A DNA stretch of 64,000 bases from Eubacterium sp. (GCA_017533915.1 JAFWHX010000010.1:1-64000); one strand, 5' to 3'. Positions 34,632 through 44,191 are shown, numbered from the stretch's first letter. Numbers and translations: made by a program. Notes: a model not told the origin generated them from the sequence alone.

Positions 34632-36038
34632 TTATTCGATTTCGATATGTACATTTTCGAGGGCTTGGTTCATATTTGCGATTGCGGCATCAAGCGAATG
34701 ACCTTTTGCAATGACGTGACCGATGCGGTCCGGCCCTACGTGGAACAGGCGGACGCTGTCGCCAGGTCTGTAGTCGAACTGAACGTCTACGATATCCGGA
34801 TCTCCGGTATTCGGTACATGAGCTGTATGGTCCGTAGTGCTATGATCAGTAGTGTCAGCAGTGCTATTCTCGCCTGGATCCCCTGTGTCAGTCTCCGCTG
34901 TATTAGTCTTAGCAGCGTCAGTCTCCCCTGTGTCAGTCTCCGCTGCACCATTCTCCGCAGCGTTAGTCCCGACAACGTAAGTTTCCGCAGCGACGGCGTA
35001 AGTCTCACCATCGGGCGCTTCGTACCACTCTTTCTGTATCGTTCCCGTCTTATCCGCCTGAAGGAGCATGCATGCGTTCGGAGTGAGCAAAGCCTCCCCG
35101 CGCTCATCCTTTGCGCAGCTGAAATCAACGTGCTCGCCTAAGGCTACGCGAAGGATCTTCTCGTAATAATCAAAGCCGTAATAGATCGAGGTCAGCTCCG
35201 CAAGGCATGTCGCTCCTGACCTTCCGCCGATCTCGAGAACATATGCTTTTCCGTCTTTCATAATGAAATCAGCATTTATGGCACAGTTATCGAGCTTCAT
35301 GGATCTTATCGCCTTGCCGAGCTCAAGTCTGATCTCTTCAACTGCATCATCGCTTACATCAAAAGGAGCGTAGTGCCCGATCGGGACACCGGTATCGCCG
35401 TGGAATACGTAGTCGCCGTGCGGCAGTATGAATTCTATCTCCCCGTCCTGTACAAAAGCCTGCGCTCCGAACTCGTCGCCCTCGATGAATTCTTCTACTA
35501 TATAGTTGTCAGATCTGGTGTTCGCAAGTACATTTTCTCTTGCGGCAGCAAATTCGTCAGTAGAATCAACGCGTGTGATCCCGCGGCTCCCGGAAGAGTC
35601 GACAGACTTGAAGATCAGCGGGAATTCCAGCCCGGCGAGCTTATCCGCATAGTCTTCGTCGTCAACATTGATCCTTCTGAATCTAGCAGTGCTTACGCCG
35701 AATTCCTCATATTTTTCTTTCATGAGGGATTTATCAGATGCTATCTTCGCAGCTTCGGCTGAAAGTCCGCGAAGCCCGAGAGCGTCGCATACAGCGCCTA
35801 CAGTGATCACCGCAACGTCAGTCCCTGCAGTAACGACGCCGTCTACTTTTTCATCGCGGGCGATCTCGATGATCTTTTCATAGTCTACAGTGTTTTCGTA
35901 GTATACTTTGTCGGCCAGAGCGAATCCAGGATAATTACCTGGAATGCTCGCGACGATCGTATACAGCCCCATACGTTTTGCTGTCTGTATGAGCGGAACC
36001 TGGTAGATGCCTGCGCCCAGTATCAGAATCTTCTTCAT
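34632..36038 (-). CDS. ATP-grasp enzyme with a Thr/Asp/Glu-rich insertion
   Basis: The protein has 468 residues. The start MKKILILGAGIYQVPLIQTAK is a pre-ATP-grasp domain. The ATP-grasp core follows: FPLIFKSVDSSGSRGITRV, YIVEEFIEGDEFGAQAF, and VLEIGGRSGATCL, which carries the metal-binding residues. After the core an ~70-residue low-complexity stretch (AAENGAAETDTGETDAAKTNTAETDTG...) splits the C-terminal domain, which resumes at DVQFDYRPGDSVRLFHVG. The stretch is built of short in-frame DNA repeats. AGGAG lies 8 bases before the ATG. It shares a transcript with the GT2 gene 33 bases upstream, so a role in making a decorated surface sugar is likely; the acceptor is unknown. Confidence 0.83.
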   Translation of the reverse strand: MKKILILGAGIYQVPLIQTAKRMGLYTIVASIPGNYPGFALADKVYYENTVDYEKIIEIARDEKVDGVVTAGTDVAVITVGAVCDALGLRGLSAEAAKIASDKSLMKEKYEEFGVSTARFRRINVDDEDYADKLAGLEFPLIFKSVDSSGSRGITRVDSTDEFAAARENVLANTRSDNYIVEEFIEGDEFGAQAFVQDGEIEFILPHGDYVFHGDTGVPIGHYAPFDVSDDAVEEIRLELGKAIRSMKLDNCAINADFIMKDGKAYVLEIGGRSGATCLAELTSIYYGFDYYEKILRVALGEHVDFSCAKDERGEALLTPNACMLLQADKTGTIQKEWYEAPDGETYAVAAETYVVGTNAAENGAAETDTGETDAAKTNTAETDTGDPGENSTADTTDHSTTDHTAHVPNTGDPDIVDVQFDYRPGDSVRLFHVGPDRIGHVIAKGHSLDAAIANMNQALENVHIEIE

Positions 36039-36071
36039 ATGATAAACTCCTGAAGTGTGATGTTTTATCAG

Positions 36072-37163
36072 TTATTTTGCATTCTCAGTATCAGATGCCT
36101 GCGACTCATACAGATGATCACCCGGATCAGGCTCTGCTGAAGGATCATTCAGCTCAGACTTTGCTGAAGGGTCGTCCGGCTCAGGCTCTGCCAGACGGTC
36201 GTCCGGCTCAGCTGCATCAGGGTTTTGATCGCACGCGGACTCGCCTGAATGTACCGTTCTTACTACGTACTGCGGGTCGTGTCCGGTAACGAGGAACATG
36301 CGTCCTACGTATTCGCCGATAAGCCCGAGGAACATCATATTGAGTCCCGAGAAGAATGTGATCGTTACCATCGTCGACGCCCAGCCGACTGCCGTGGCAG
36401 GGTGAACGATCTTATGAATCAAAGTCGCGACTGCGCCGATCATTGCGAGAAGAGCTACGATCATGCCGAGCCTTGCCGCGATCCGAAGAGGCACGATGCT
36501 GAATCCCATGATGTTCGACCAGAGTCCGATCAGCTTGGAGAGCGTATAGCCCGACTGACCGTACGCTCGCTCAAAATGTTCGACCGGAACGCTTGAGATG
36601 TTTTTGGTCGTCCGGAGAAACAGGCCCTGCAGATGAGTATACTTGGTCTTGTAATTGATGATGCTGTCGCGCACGAACTTTTTTATGATCCAGAAGCTTG
36701 AGGTCTTCATATCTTTCGGCTTCCCGATAAGGATGCGCACGGTCTCGTAATTGACCCAGCTCCCGAAGTTTCTGAACCCGGAATGCTTTTTATCCTTATA
36801 ATAGCCGTACACGACGTCGTAGCCTTTGTCGAACTCCTCGAACAAAACCGGGAGCTGCGACGGATGTGTCTGCATGTCGTCATCCATGCTGATTATCGCG
36901 TCGCCCGAAGCATAATTCAGGCCGGCCATGGTCGCATTGTGCTGCCCCGCGTTTATGGCAAGTTCCACTACAGTGACATTATCAAAATCTTCACAGAGCT
37001 TGTGGAGCTCCCTTACGGTCGCTCCGTCATCCGGCGAGCAGTCGTCCACGAGCACGAACTCAAAAGGAGTCCTGCCGATCTCATTCATTTTTGCAGTCGT
37101 TTCCTCGACTACCTGCCTGATCGTGTGCGAAGATTTGTAACACGGAATAACTATAGAATACAT
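36072..37163 (-). CDS. Family 2 glycosyltransferase, ArnC/GtrB-like, with a repeat tail
   Basis: ATG 37163 has GGAGG upstream and opens MYSIVIPCYK, the classic GT2 start. LVDDCSPDD and SMDDDMQTHPSQ form the nucleotide-sugar and metal sites, and HFERAYGQSGYTLSKLIG is the ArnC/polyprenyl-phosphate transferase motif. Two C-terminal helices (GMIVALLAMIGAVATLI, MVTITFFSGLNMMFLGLIGEYVGR) anchor it. It should load a sugar onto undecaprenyl phosphate. The last ~50 residues are a 9-residue repeat (DDPSAEPDP type) not found in the family. The aminotransferase gene diverges from it. Confidence 0.87.
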   Translation of the reverse strand: MYSIVIPCYKSSHTIRQVVEETTAKMNEIGRTPFEFVLVDDCSPDDGATVRELHKLCEDFDNVTVVELAINAGQHNATMAGLNYASGDAIISMDDDMQTHPSQLPVLFEEFDKGYDVVYGYYKDKKHSGFRNFGSWVNYETVRILIGKPKDMKTSSFWIIKKFVRDSIINYKTKYTHLQGLFLRTTKNISSVPVEHFERAYGQSGYTLSKLIGLWSNIMGFSIVPLRIAARLGMIVALLAMIGAVATLIHKIVHPATAVGWASTMVTITFFSGLNMMFLGLIGEYVGRMFLVTGHDPQYVVRTVHSGESACDQNPDAAEPDDRLAEPEPDDPSAKSELNDPSAEPDPGDHLYESQASDTENAK

Positions 37164-37396
37164 AATTCCTCCAATGATCAATATCTTTTTATATTATACA
37201 CTATTCCGCGGCGCATTCACACCTGCAATTGGTGATCGGCCGGGCCGCCTGAAAGAAACAGAGTAAGCTGCGCAGCTCATGGCGTATAAACAGCTCGGGA
37301 TATATAGCCGCAGACAGTAGCCATAAGGCCTGGGATATAATTACAGCACATAGCTTTTTCGGTTTGTGTTAAAATACAATATATACGGAGGTGGTT

Positions 37397-37456
37397 TTGA
37401 TAAAGCTCAGGCTGCAGCATGAGCTGATCAGATCGGACAGGAAAACGGGACCATAG
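37397..37456 (+). CDS. Possible 19-residue leader peptide
   Basis: GGAGGTGG (37387-37394) precedes a TTG-initiated frame of 19 codons (MIKLRLQHELIRSDRKTGP), which ends seven bases before a strong terminator hairpin. A promoter-like TACAAT is at about 37375. The size and layout suggest a leader peptide or dual-function small RNA in the 430-base gap between divergent genes. Conservation is untested, so this could be chance. Confidence 0.3.
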   Translation: MIKLRLQHELIRSDRKTGP

Positions 37457-37462
37457 GCAGAG

Positions 37463-37497
37463 GCTCCTGGCAGGTTTGCAGCCTGTCAGGAGCTTTT
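37463..37497 (+). terminator. Intrinsic terminator or attenuator
   Basis: GCTCCTGGCAGG pairs with CCTGTCAGGAGC (12 pairs, one G-U) across a seven-base loop, followed by TTTT. It lies between the small frame and the aminotransferase gene. A CTGACA/TATAAT pair (37507, 37532) after it could restart transcription. Confidence 0.75.
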
Positions 37498-37591
37498 CAG
37501 TATATACTGACACAAGTAGAACAATATATGGTATAATTAATCTAGATTATTATTGCTTTTGACATACAGGTAGTTGTAGGTAGTAGTCAGC

Positions 37592-38725
37592 ATGCATATC
37601 AGATTTAATGTCCCGCCGGTGACAGGCAGGGAAGATGGATATATACAGGAAGTGATAAAGAGCGGCAGGATCTGCGGTGACGGTGAGTTTACACACAGGT
37701 GCGAGAAGCTGCTTGAGGAGATGACTGGAGCGCCGAGGGTTTTGCTCACATGTTCATGCACGCAGGCCCTTGAGATGGCGGCAGTAATGGCCGGTATACA
37801 GCCTGGCGACGAAGTGATCCTGCCTTCATATACTTTTGTTTCTACCGCGAATGCGTTCGTGCTGCGCGGGGCTAAGGTCGTGTTCGTCGACATCAGGCCG
37901 GACACGATGAACATCGATGAGAACATGATCGAGCAGGCGATAACAGAGAAGACGAAAGCGATCGCGCCTGTACATTACGCCGGGGTCGGCTGTGAGATGG
38001 ACCGCATAATGGAGATCGCGGACAGGTACAGCCTGAAAGTCATCGAGGACGCCGCGCAGGGAGTGATGTCCACATATAAAGGGCGTGCTCTGGGATCGAT
38101 CGGCGATTTCGGATGCTACAGCTTCCACGAGACAAAGAATTATTCGATGGGAGAGGGCGGCGCGATACTCATAAACGATCCGGCGGACGTCGAGCGCGCG
38201 GAGATAATCCGTGAGAAGGGTACAAACCGCAAGCGCTTCCTTGAAGGTAAAGTCGACAAATATACCTGGGTGTCGGAGGGGTCGTCGTATCTTCCGAGCG
38301 ATATAAACGCGGCGTATCTTTTCCCGCAGCTTGAGATGGCTGAAGAGATCGATCAGGACCGGCTTGCCTCATGGAACACATATTACCGCGAGCTGGAGCC
38401 ACTTGCCAGGGCAGGAAAGATCTCACTTCCGGTCATTCCGGAGGAATGTGAGCATAACGCCCACATGTTCTATATCAAAACAAAGGATAATGCTGAGCGG
38501 AGCAGCCTCATCAGATTTCTTGCAGACAGAGATATCTCAGCAGTCTTCCATTACATACCGCTCCATTCATCTGATGCGGGGCGTGAGTTCGGAGAGTTCC
38601 GCGGAGAAGACCGCTTCACGACAAAAGACAGTATGCGCCTTCTCAGGCTTCCGATGTATTACGGGCTCGATGAGGAGACGATAAAGCGAGTGGCAGAAGC
38701 GGTATTTGAATTCTACGGCATGTAG
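37592..38725 (+). CDS. wecE: dTDP-4-amino-4,6-dideoxy sugar aminotransferase (WecE/RffA-like)
   Basis: The protein has 377 residues, the usual size for WecE. It belongs to the DegT/DnrJ/EryC1/StrS fold-type I PLP enzymes: TCSCTQALEMAA binds phosphate, VIEDAAQG contains the PLP-contacting Asp, and the PLP Lys182 is in SFHETKNYSMGEGG, a motif specific to WecE/RffA. It transfers the amino group of glutamate to C4 of a dTDP-4-keto-6-deoxyhexose. No dTDP-sugar synthesis genes are in the window. The divergent GT2 and ATP-grasp genes are natural partners for an amino-sugar-containing polymer. Confidence 0.88.
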   Translation: MHIRFNVPPVTGREDGYIQEVIKSGRICGDGEFTHRCEKLLEEMTGAPRVLLTCSCTQALEMAAVMAGIQPGDEVILPSYTFVSTANAFVLRGAKVVFVDIRPDTMNIDENMIEQAITEKTKAIAPVHYAGVGCEMDRIMEIADRYSLKVIEDAAQGVMSTYKGRALGSIGDFGCYSFHETKNYSMGEGGAILINDPADVERAEIIREKGTNRKRFLEGKVDKYTWVSEGSSYLPSDINAAYLFPQLEMAEEIDQDRLASWNTYYRELEPLARAGKISLPVIPEECEHNAHMFYIKTKDNAERSSLIRFLADRDISAVFHYIPLHSSDAGREFGEFRGEDRFTTKDSMRLLRLPMYYGLDEETIKRVAEAVFEFYGM

Positions 38726-38740
38726 ATCAGTGCAGCAGTC

Positions 38741-38841
38741 CGGCGTGCCTTTTTCAGGGCAACGGACCGGCGTGAATTTTTCATAGTCACGGATCGCTTA
38801 TATAACAGTTTTACGCGGATCGCTTATATATCAGTTTTAAT
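38741..38841 (+). repeat. Two pairs of 26-27-bp tandem duplications after a gene end
   Basis: CGGCGTG-led units start at 38741 and 38768 (27 bp, diverged), and CGGATCGCTTATAT units at 38790 and 38816 (26 bp, nearly identical). They follow the aminotransferase stop codon. Confidence 0.75.
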
Positions 38842-38888
38842 CGTATTTTTAACTGTCCCTGATATGATCAGGAAAAGCAGGGACAGAT

Positions 38889-41800
38889 GTGTTGAGGATA
38901 ACGGGAATGATACCATTGATTACAGCAGCGCCAGAAAGGCTTGAGCCTTATGAGGGCAAAAAGCGCAGGCAGCCGAACATAATTCTGACTTTACTGTTAT
39001 ATACTGTTCTCGCCGTCATAATGGCAGCAGGTGTATATTTCCTGCTGTACGATCAGCAGAGGACGCTTGTGCATTACGGCGCAGTGAACAAGGATGCTTT
39101 CTCGCAGAGGTATATGTTTATCTTTGAATTCCAGAGATTCATCCAGAACCTGTTCAAAGGCGCGACTATAAACACGTGGGACTGGTCAATCGGCTTAGGC
39201 GCAGACGGATATGCATTCAACCTGGCCAACCTGGTCAATCCGCTGAACTACATAACGCTGTACCATCCTGAGAAATACGCGGATATCACGTATTCGATAA
39301 GCATTCTGCTCAGGATGTATTTCGCGGGGTTCTTCTTCATATTCTTCGCGAGAAAGCTGGGACTTTCAGGAGTGCAGGTGATGGCCGGTGCTCTGCTATA
39401 TGCTTTCTCGCCATGGAATGTGGTGGCGAGCATGTCGCAGGGGACATTTACTATCGCGAGCATGCTCCTTCCTCCAGTGATGCTTGGAGTCGAGAAGATA
39501 ACCCGGGGCGAATCGCCGCTCCTGTTCATGCTTTCGGTAGGGTATTCAGTAGTCGCGGCGTTCTCGATAGCGTACATGATCGCGCTGATCACGCTTCTGT
39601 ACTATGCTGTGAGATACTTTACGAGCGAGTATATCGAGAGGTCTGTCCTGGGATTCATCAAAACCACCCTGGCGTTCCTCATTACAGGAGCGACCGGCAT
39701 AGCGCTGTCAGGATTCGGGCTTTATGTCACACTGCTTAAATTCGGGAACTCGACGTCAGCCACAGGGCGGGCGGTGCCGACGCATTTCGGCCTCACTCAG
39801 TATCTGAGATTCCCGCTCAGGCTGATGGACTTCAATACATTTTTCGGAAGCAACTCCGTGATCGCGGTGTCAGCGATCGGGATAGTAATGATACCTGTTA
39901 TCATCTATCTGTTCTTCAGACGCCGCACGAATGCGGTAATGACAGCGATACTTCTCGTGTTCTCGCTGATCCCGTTCGTGAACAGCGCATTCAACTTCTT
40001 CAGCTATGTCTCAGGCCGGTGGATGTTCGCACTGGCTCTGTTCTATACGCTTGCTGCTGTTGAATGCCTGGATGCCGGTATACTCAGGAACAGGAAGATA
40101 AGGATATCGATAATCGCCTCGTTCGCTCTTTACACAGTCTACCTTGCGTGGATACAGAAGATACTGAGCGACACCGGGAAGCAGGTACTTCTCATAAACT
40201 GGCTCACATGCCTGATACTCATCACTATGATAGAAGTGGTGTTCGTGCTCTGGGGGTCTCTGTTCGACGGCAGGAAAGTAATGGCTGCGGCGGAAACTCA
40301 GGCCGGAAATGAGACGGATGCAGAGCCGGCTCTTGCTGAAGCAGAACTGACGGAAGCGGATGCAGCGGCGAATGGTGTCGGAACAGAGCCGGCGGAAGCG
40401 GATGCAGCGACTGAAAAGGCAGAAATAGATATGTCGGCAGAGGTCGCGGCAGCACTTGCTGATGCAGACGAATCAGCTGACAAAGAAGTGACAGAAGAAC
40501 CGGCTCCAGTTGAAGAAGTGGTCCCAAAGAAGCCGGGAGCAGCCGGATCTGCCCCGATAGGAAAGGCAGGCAGGATCTTGTTCGGCGGACTCAGCATAGC
40601 CATGGTCGTGGTCTCATGCCTGGGGCTTACCGCTGCGTATAACGTCAAGTACGAGAAGAGTATGAAAGGATTCCTCCCGGTCGGAAAGGCGGCAGAGAAG
40701 ATCAGCAGATCATCGCAGAGGATCGGCCCGCATATAGATGATAACGACTTTTATCGGATCGACCAGCTCGGAGACCTGCTTGGGACATGGGCGCCGCACT
40801 GCAAGGTAAATGAAGCAATCTACTATGGGAACAGGTCGAACTACGTATTCTATTCAAGCGTAGATTCTGACTGGCTGAGGTACAATAAGCTCCTTGGAAA
40901 CAATCTCGGGTATTACAAGCGCGTAGCGCCTAACTCAAACGATAACAGGTTCGGTCTTGATCTGCTTCAGGGCACCAAGTACTTTATCGGAAATGACGAG
41001 AATGCTATTGCTGAGGCGTCATATTACGCAGGGCACAGCTTTGAGAAGTGCATGGATTACGAAGGGATCGAGCTTCTGCAGAACAAGTACAACATCGGGA
41101 TCGGATGCCTGTTCACCAGGTATATCTCCGAAGCCGAATGGATGAAGCTGAACTATGCTGAGCGTGAGCTCGCGATGCTTGAAGCTGTCGTCATAGCTGA
41201 CGGGCAGACGCCGCCTTCCGGACTCAAAGAAATGAAGGCTTCAGACTTCAACGGCATCGTAAAGAAGCTCAAACGCAAGGTCAAAGAGAATGGCTGGGAA
41301 GTTGATATAAAAGCTGAGAATGACGGCAAGCACCAGGTGCTCCTGTCATTTGAGAACATCCACTCATCGGTAAACGGCCGGATGACGCTGACTGCACAGA
41401 ACAGCATCCTTACAAAGTCAGTGATAAACACGATCGGTGACAACCGCGGTTTTTCAGACATCAAAGACCTCACAGTGAATATGGGGTGGAGAAAGGATGC
41501 GCTTGACGATGTGAAGGTCACGTTCACGCCGAACGGGTCACATCCGGACGACGTGTCGTTCATATATGATGACGTCGTGCTGTATTCTACGCCGCTTGAC
41601 GAATATGACATGCGCGCGCAGCAGCTCGTTAACAGGCGCCTCAAAACAGAAAGTTTTGCAGGGGATTACTTCAGAGGCACTGTGACATGTGAGCAGGATT
41701 CACTGCTGTATCTGTCAGTTCCTGATGATAAGGGCTGGGAAGTCTTTGTTGACGGAAGAAAAGTGAAGAAGCGTGATGCAGTGGACATCGCGTTCACCGG

Positions 41801-41960
41801 AGTTGACCTGAGCAGCGGAAGACATACCGTCGAGCTCAAGTATCACACATATGGATTCTGGCAGGGATGCGTAGTGACGCTCGTAGGATTTGTGATCATG
41901 GTCATAATCATGTCGATCTACAATAACGTCATATACAGCGGCAAGGAAGATGAGGAATAG
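38889..41960 (+). CDS. YfhO-family polytopic membrane protein
   Basis: The protein has 1023 residues with about thirteen predicted helices, mostly in the first 420, and large extracytoplasmic segments. The segment IFEFQRFIQNLFKGATINTWDWSIGLGADGYAF and the C-terminal LSVPDDKGWEVFVDGRKVKKRDAVDIAFTGVDLSSGRHTVELKY are YfhO (PF09586) hallmarks. The family is related to GT-C transferases and in Bacilli acts in glycosylation of lipoteichoic acid. An ~85-residue Ala/Glu-rich insertion (about 475-555) separates the membrane core from the rest. The start is uncertain: GTG 38889 or ATG 38907. It probably adds sugars to a wall polymer using a lipid-linked donor. Confidence 0.83.
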   Translation: MLRITGMIPLITAAPERLEPYEGKKRRQPNIILTLLLYTVLAVIMAAGVYFLLYDQQRTLVHYGAVNKDAFSQRYMFIFEFQRFIQNLFKGATINTWDWSIGLGADGYAFNLANLVNPLNYITLYHPEKYADITYSISILLRMYFAGFFFIFFARKLGLSGVQVMAGALLYAFSPWNVVASMSQGTFTIASMLLPPVMLGVEKITRGESPLLFMLSVGYSVVAAFSIAYMIALITLLYYAVRYFTSEYIERSVLGFIKTTLAFLITGATGIALSGFGLYVTLLKFGNSTSATGRAVPTHFGLTQYLRFPLRLMDFNTFFGSNSVIAVSAIGIVMIPVIIYLFFRRRTNAVMTAILLVFSLIPFVNSAFNFFSYVSGRWMFALALFYTLAAVECLDAGILRNRKIRISIIASFALYTVYLAWIQKILSDTGKQVLLINWLTCLILITMIEVVFVLWGSLFDGRKVMAAAETQAGNETDAEPALAEAELTEADAAANGVGTEPAEADAATEKAEIDMSAEVAAALADADESADKEVTEEPAPVEEVVPKKPGAAGSAPIGKAGRILFGGLSIAMVVVSCLGLTAAYNVKYEKSMKGFLPVGKAAEKISRSSQRIGPHIDDNDFYRIDQLGDLLGTWAPHCKVNEAIYYGNRSNYVFYSSVDSDWLRYNKLLGNNLGYYKRVAPNSNDNRFGLDLLQGTKYFIGNDENAIAEASYYAGHSFEKCMDYEGIELLQNKYNIGIGCLFTRYISEAEWMKLNYAERELAMLEAVVIADGQTPPSGLKEMKASDFNGIVKKLKRKVKENGWEVDIKAENDGKHQVLLSFENIHSSVNGRMTLTAQNSILTKSVINTIGDNRGFSDIKDLTVNMGWRKDALDDVKVTFTPNGSHPDDVSFIYDDVVLYSTPLDEYDMRAQQLVNRRLKTESFAGDYFRGTVTCEQDSLLYLSVPDDKGWEVFVDGRKVKKRDAVDIAFTGVDLSSGRHTVELKYHTYGFWQGCVVTLVGFVIMVIIMSIYNNVIYSGKEDEE

Positions 41961-42203
41961 CACGGGGCAGACTGACCTGCAGAATAGCCGTGGGTGTGCC
42001 AGCCACGGCGGCAGCGATGCCTGTAGGTGTGCACGACAGTGCTGTGACATAGTCTGCATGTTTATCTGTAGGAGCGGCGGCACGGCCTGTAATATGTTTT
42101 TTATGTGAAAAATCATTAAGAAAGCAGATTTATTGCTGTCTAGATGATATAATCGGAATCGGGTATTAGTGGAGACAGGGATTATTTTTGTGGAGGAAAT
42201 TAC

Positions 42204-44036
42204 ATGGATGAGATACTGAAAAAATCTCATATTCTTATTCTTATCGCTATCCTTATCGGAGCGGTCGTATTCATGTCCAGGCCGACATACGCAGGCGGCG
42301 CATTTTCCGAAGTGCCGGGCGCAGTGAAGACCACGGATTTTGATGCGAAAGCAAAGACGGCCAAGGTCACCGTCAGATGGAGCAAAGCCTATTCGCGCAT
42401 GGATGACGGGACTATCGCAGACGTCTCCGGATATGAGATAGAATATGCGAAGAAAGCAGATTTCACTGATGCGAAGACCGTGAGAAAGAACTCAAAATCG
42501 AACAAAGCCACGATCAAGCTGAAGGACCTCAACACAAAGAAAAAATATAACAAGTATATCGGCCAGTATTCTTTCAGGGTCAGGAGCTACGTGAGAGTTG
42601 ACGGCGAGAAGGTCTGCTCCAAGTGGTCCATTGTGTCAGACGCGAACAAAGTGAAGGTGTACGCTCCAGTGACTCTCAAGTCGATCAAAGCCGACCGCAA
42701 TACTGTAACAGCTGAATGGACAAAGCCGGCAGGCGCCAAAGGCTACATAGTATACGGCAGGAAAGCCGGTGCAAAGAAGTGGAAGAAGAAAGCCACGATC
42801 AAAGATCCTGAAGTCACTGAATTCAAAGAAGAAGATCTTTCGTATTCATGTGAATATGTTTATTCTGTCGTTTCATACCGCACACAGACATCTCAGGATC
42901 CGAGCCGGCTCAGCACAAGCTATCTGAAGATCCTGGATGATGGAGAAAATGTATACAGAGTATCGACTTCAGCATTTACCGTTGATACTCCAAAACTCAG
43001 AGCAGTGTTCGATGAAGATGTCCTTGACATCACATGGTACGCATCTGAAGGAGCAGAAGAGTACTGCATACAGTTCTCTACGAAGAAAGACTTTCCGGAT
43101 ACGGATGCCACGAAGTCAATTAACTTCACGAAAGATATGATCATAGACGATATGCAGTCATACACTATGGAGCGTGACGACGTGGATCAGAAGAACTACT
43201 ATGTCCGCGTCAGAGCAGAAGCTGAGTATAAAAACAAGCGATACACTTCAGAGTGGTCAGACGTCAAGTTCGCGGAGTACGGAGCCGGCGTATATAAGAT
43301 AATCTATGACGGCAACGGAGCATCAGATGGAGAAATGAATCCGAGCACAGTAGGCGGCAGTGAAGATTTTGATCTTCCGGATAATAAATTCAGCCGCAGA
43401 GGATACACCTTCGTCGGATGGTGCACTGAAGAAAAGAACCAGCTCTATCTCGACACTGAGTCCCCGATCCAGATAGGAATGCCGGACTATGCCGAGAACG
43501 CGACTGTAAAAGATCTGGCAGATGCCGGAGGAAACATCACACTGTATGCATGCTGGCAGGGATCAGGGCCTGAAGCAGCAGCCGACTGGGCAGTAACGAT
43601 CGCAGCAGATGACGAGTTCTGCTACGGACCTAAAGTGAAGAACCATTGCTTTTTCTGTAAGGGCGGCGAAAAGCACTATATATGCAATGCTCTCGTTGCA
43701 GCAGCATATACACACGGAATGCCGTACTTCAAAGGCTACAGGTCAGGCAGCACAGACTGGAAATGGTGGGTCAAGAACGGATTCTCAGATGTAGGTGAAA
43801 ATGTTCCGGTCGAAGATATCCGCAAGGGCGACGTGATCTGCTGCTGGAACGGATCAAGATGGGGCCACATCATGATAGCCGCGACAGACGGAAATATCGA
43901 GGATCCTAAAGTAGCACATGCAGCGGGAAGAGGCGCAGACAAGAAGGGGACAGCGCCGACAACTATCCGCGAAGACAAGATGGCCAAGCGCCTCGCGAGA
44001 TACAGCAAGTACCACGTAGTAAGATACGAAGGCTAG
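42204..44036 (+). CDS. Secreted FN3/InlB-repeat protein with NlpC/P60-like domain
   Basis: The 610-residue protein has a signal peptide (cleavage near TYA), three fibronectin-like domains (for example KVTVRWSKAY...SGYEIEYAKKADF), an InlB B-repeat (IIYDGNGASDGEMNPS...GYTFVGWCTE), and a C-terminal NlpC/P60- or CHAP-like domain. The likely nucleophile is Cys in HYICNALVAAAY and the His is in WGHIMIAATDG; DIRKGDVICCW is also typical. It probably cuts peptidoglycan or an amide-linked substrate at the cell surface. TATAAT at 42148-42153 and GGAGG at 42192-42196 mark its own transcription start. The gene end is followed by decayed copies of itself. Confidence 0.82.
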   Translation: MDEILKKSHILILIAILIGAVVFMSRPTYAGGAFSEVPGAVKTTDFDAKAKTAKVTVRWSKAYSRMDDGTIADVSGYEIEYAKKADFTDAKTVRKNSKSNKATIKLKDLNTKKKYNKYIGQYSFRVRSYVRVDGEKVCSKWSIVSDANKVKVYAPVTLKSIKADRNTVTAEWTKPAGAKGYIVYGRKAGAKKWKKKATIKDPEVTEFKEEDLSYSCEYVYSVVSYRTQTSQDPSRLSTSYLKILDDGENVYRVSTSAFTVDTPKLRAVFDEDVLDITWYASEGAEEYCIQFSTKKDFPDTDATKSINFTKDMIIDDMQSYTMERDDVDQKNYYVRVRAEAEYKNKRYTSEWSDVKFAEYGAGVYKIIYDGNGASDGEMNPSTVGGSEDFDLPDNKFSRRGYTFVGWCTEEKNQLYLDTESPIQIGMPDYAENATVKDLADAGGNITLYACWQGSGPEAAADWAVTIAADDEFCYGPKVKNHCFFCKGGEKHYICNALVAAAYTHGMPYFKGYRSGSTDWKWWVKNGFSDVGENVPVEDIRKGDVICCWNGSRWGHIMIAATDGNIEDPKVAHAAGRGADKKGTAPTTIREDKMAKRLARYSKYHVVRYEG

Positions 44037-44130
44037 CACAGCAGCGCGAAACGATACAAAGGTTGGCGATAACAGCGTGATAAAATACGAAGGTTAGCAT
44101 AGCATTGTGATACAGCGCAAAGGTACGCAG
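44016..44130 (+). repeat. Decayed ~30-bp copies of the preceding gene's 3' end
   Basis: The gene end GATACGAAGGCTAGCACAGC (44023) recurs as GATACAAAGGTTGGC (44053), AATACGAAGGTTAGCA (44084) and a weaker copy near 44110. Successive copies are about 30 bases apart, all after the stop codon. Confidence 0.8.
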
Positions 44131-44191
44131 TACTATTACGAACGAGCGCGAGACATCGTGAATGTTGCGCAGGACCAGGAAATAGTATATA

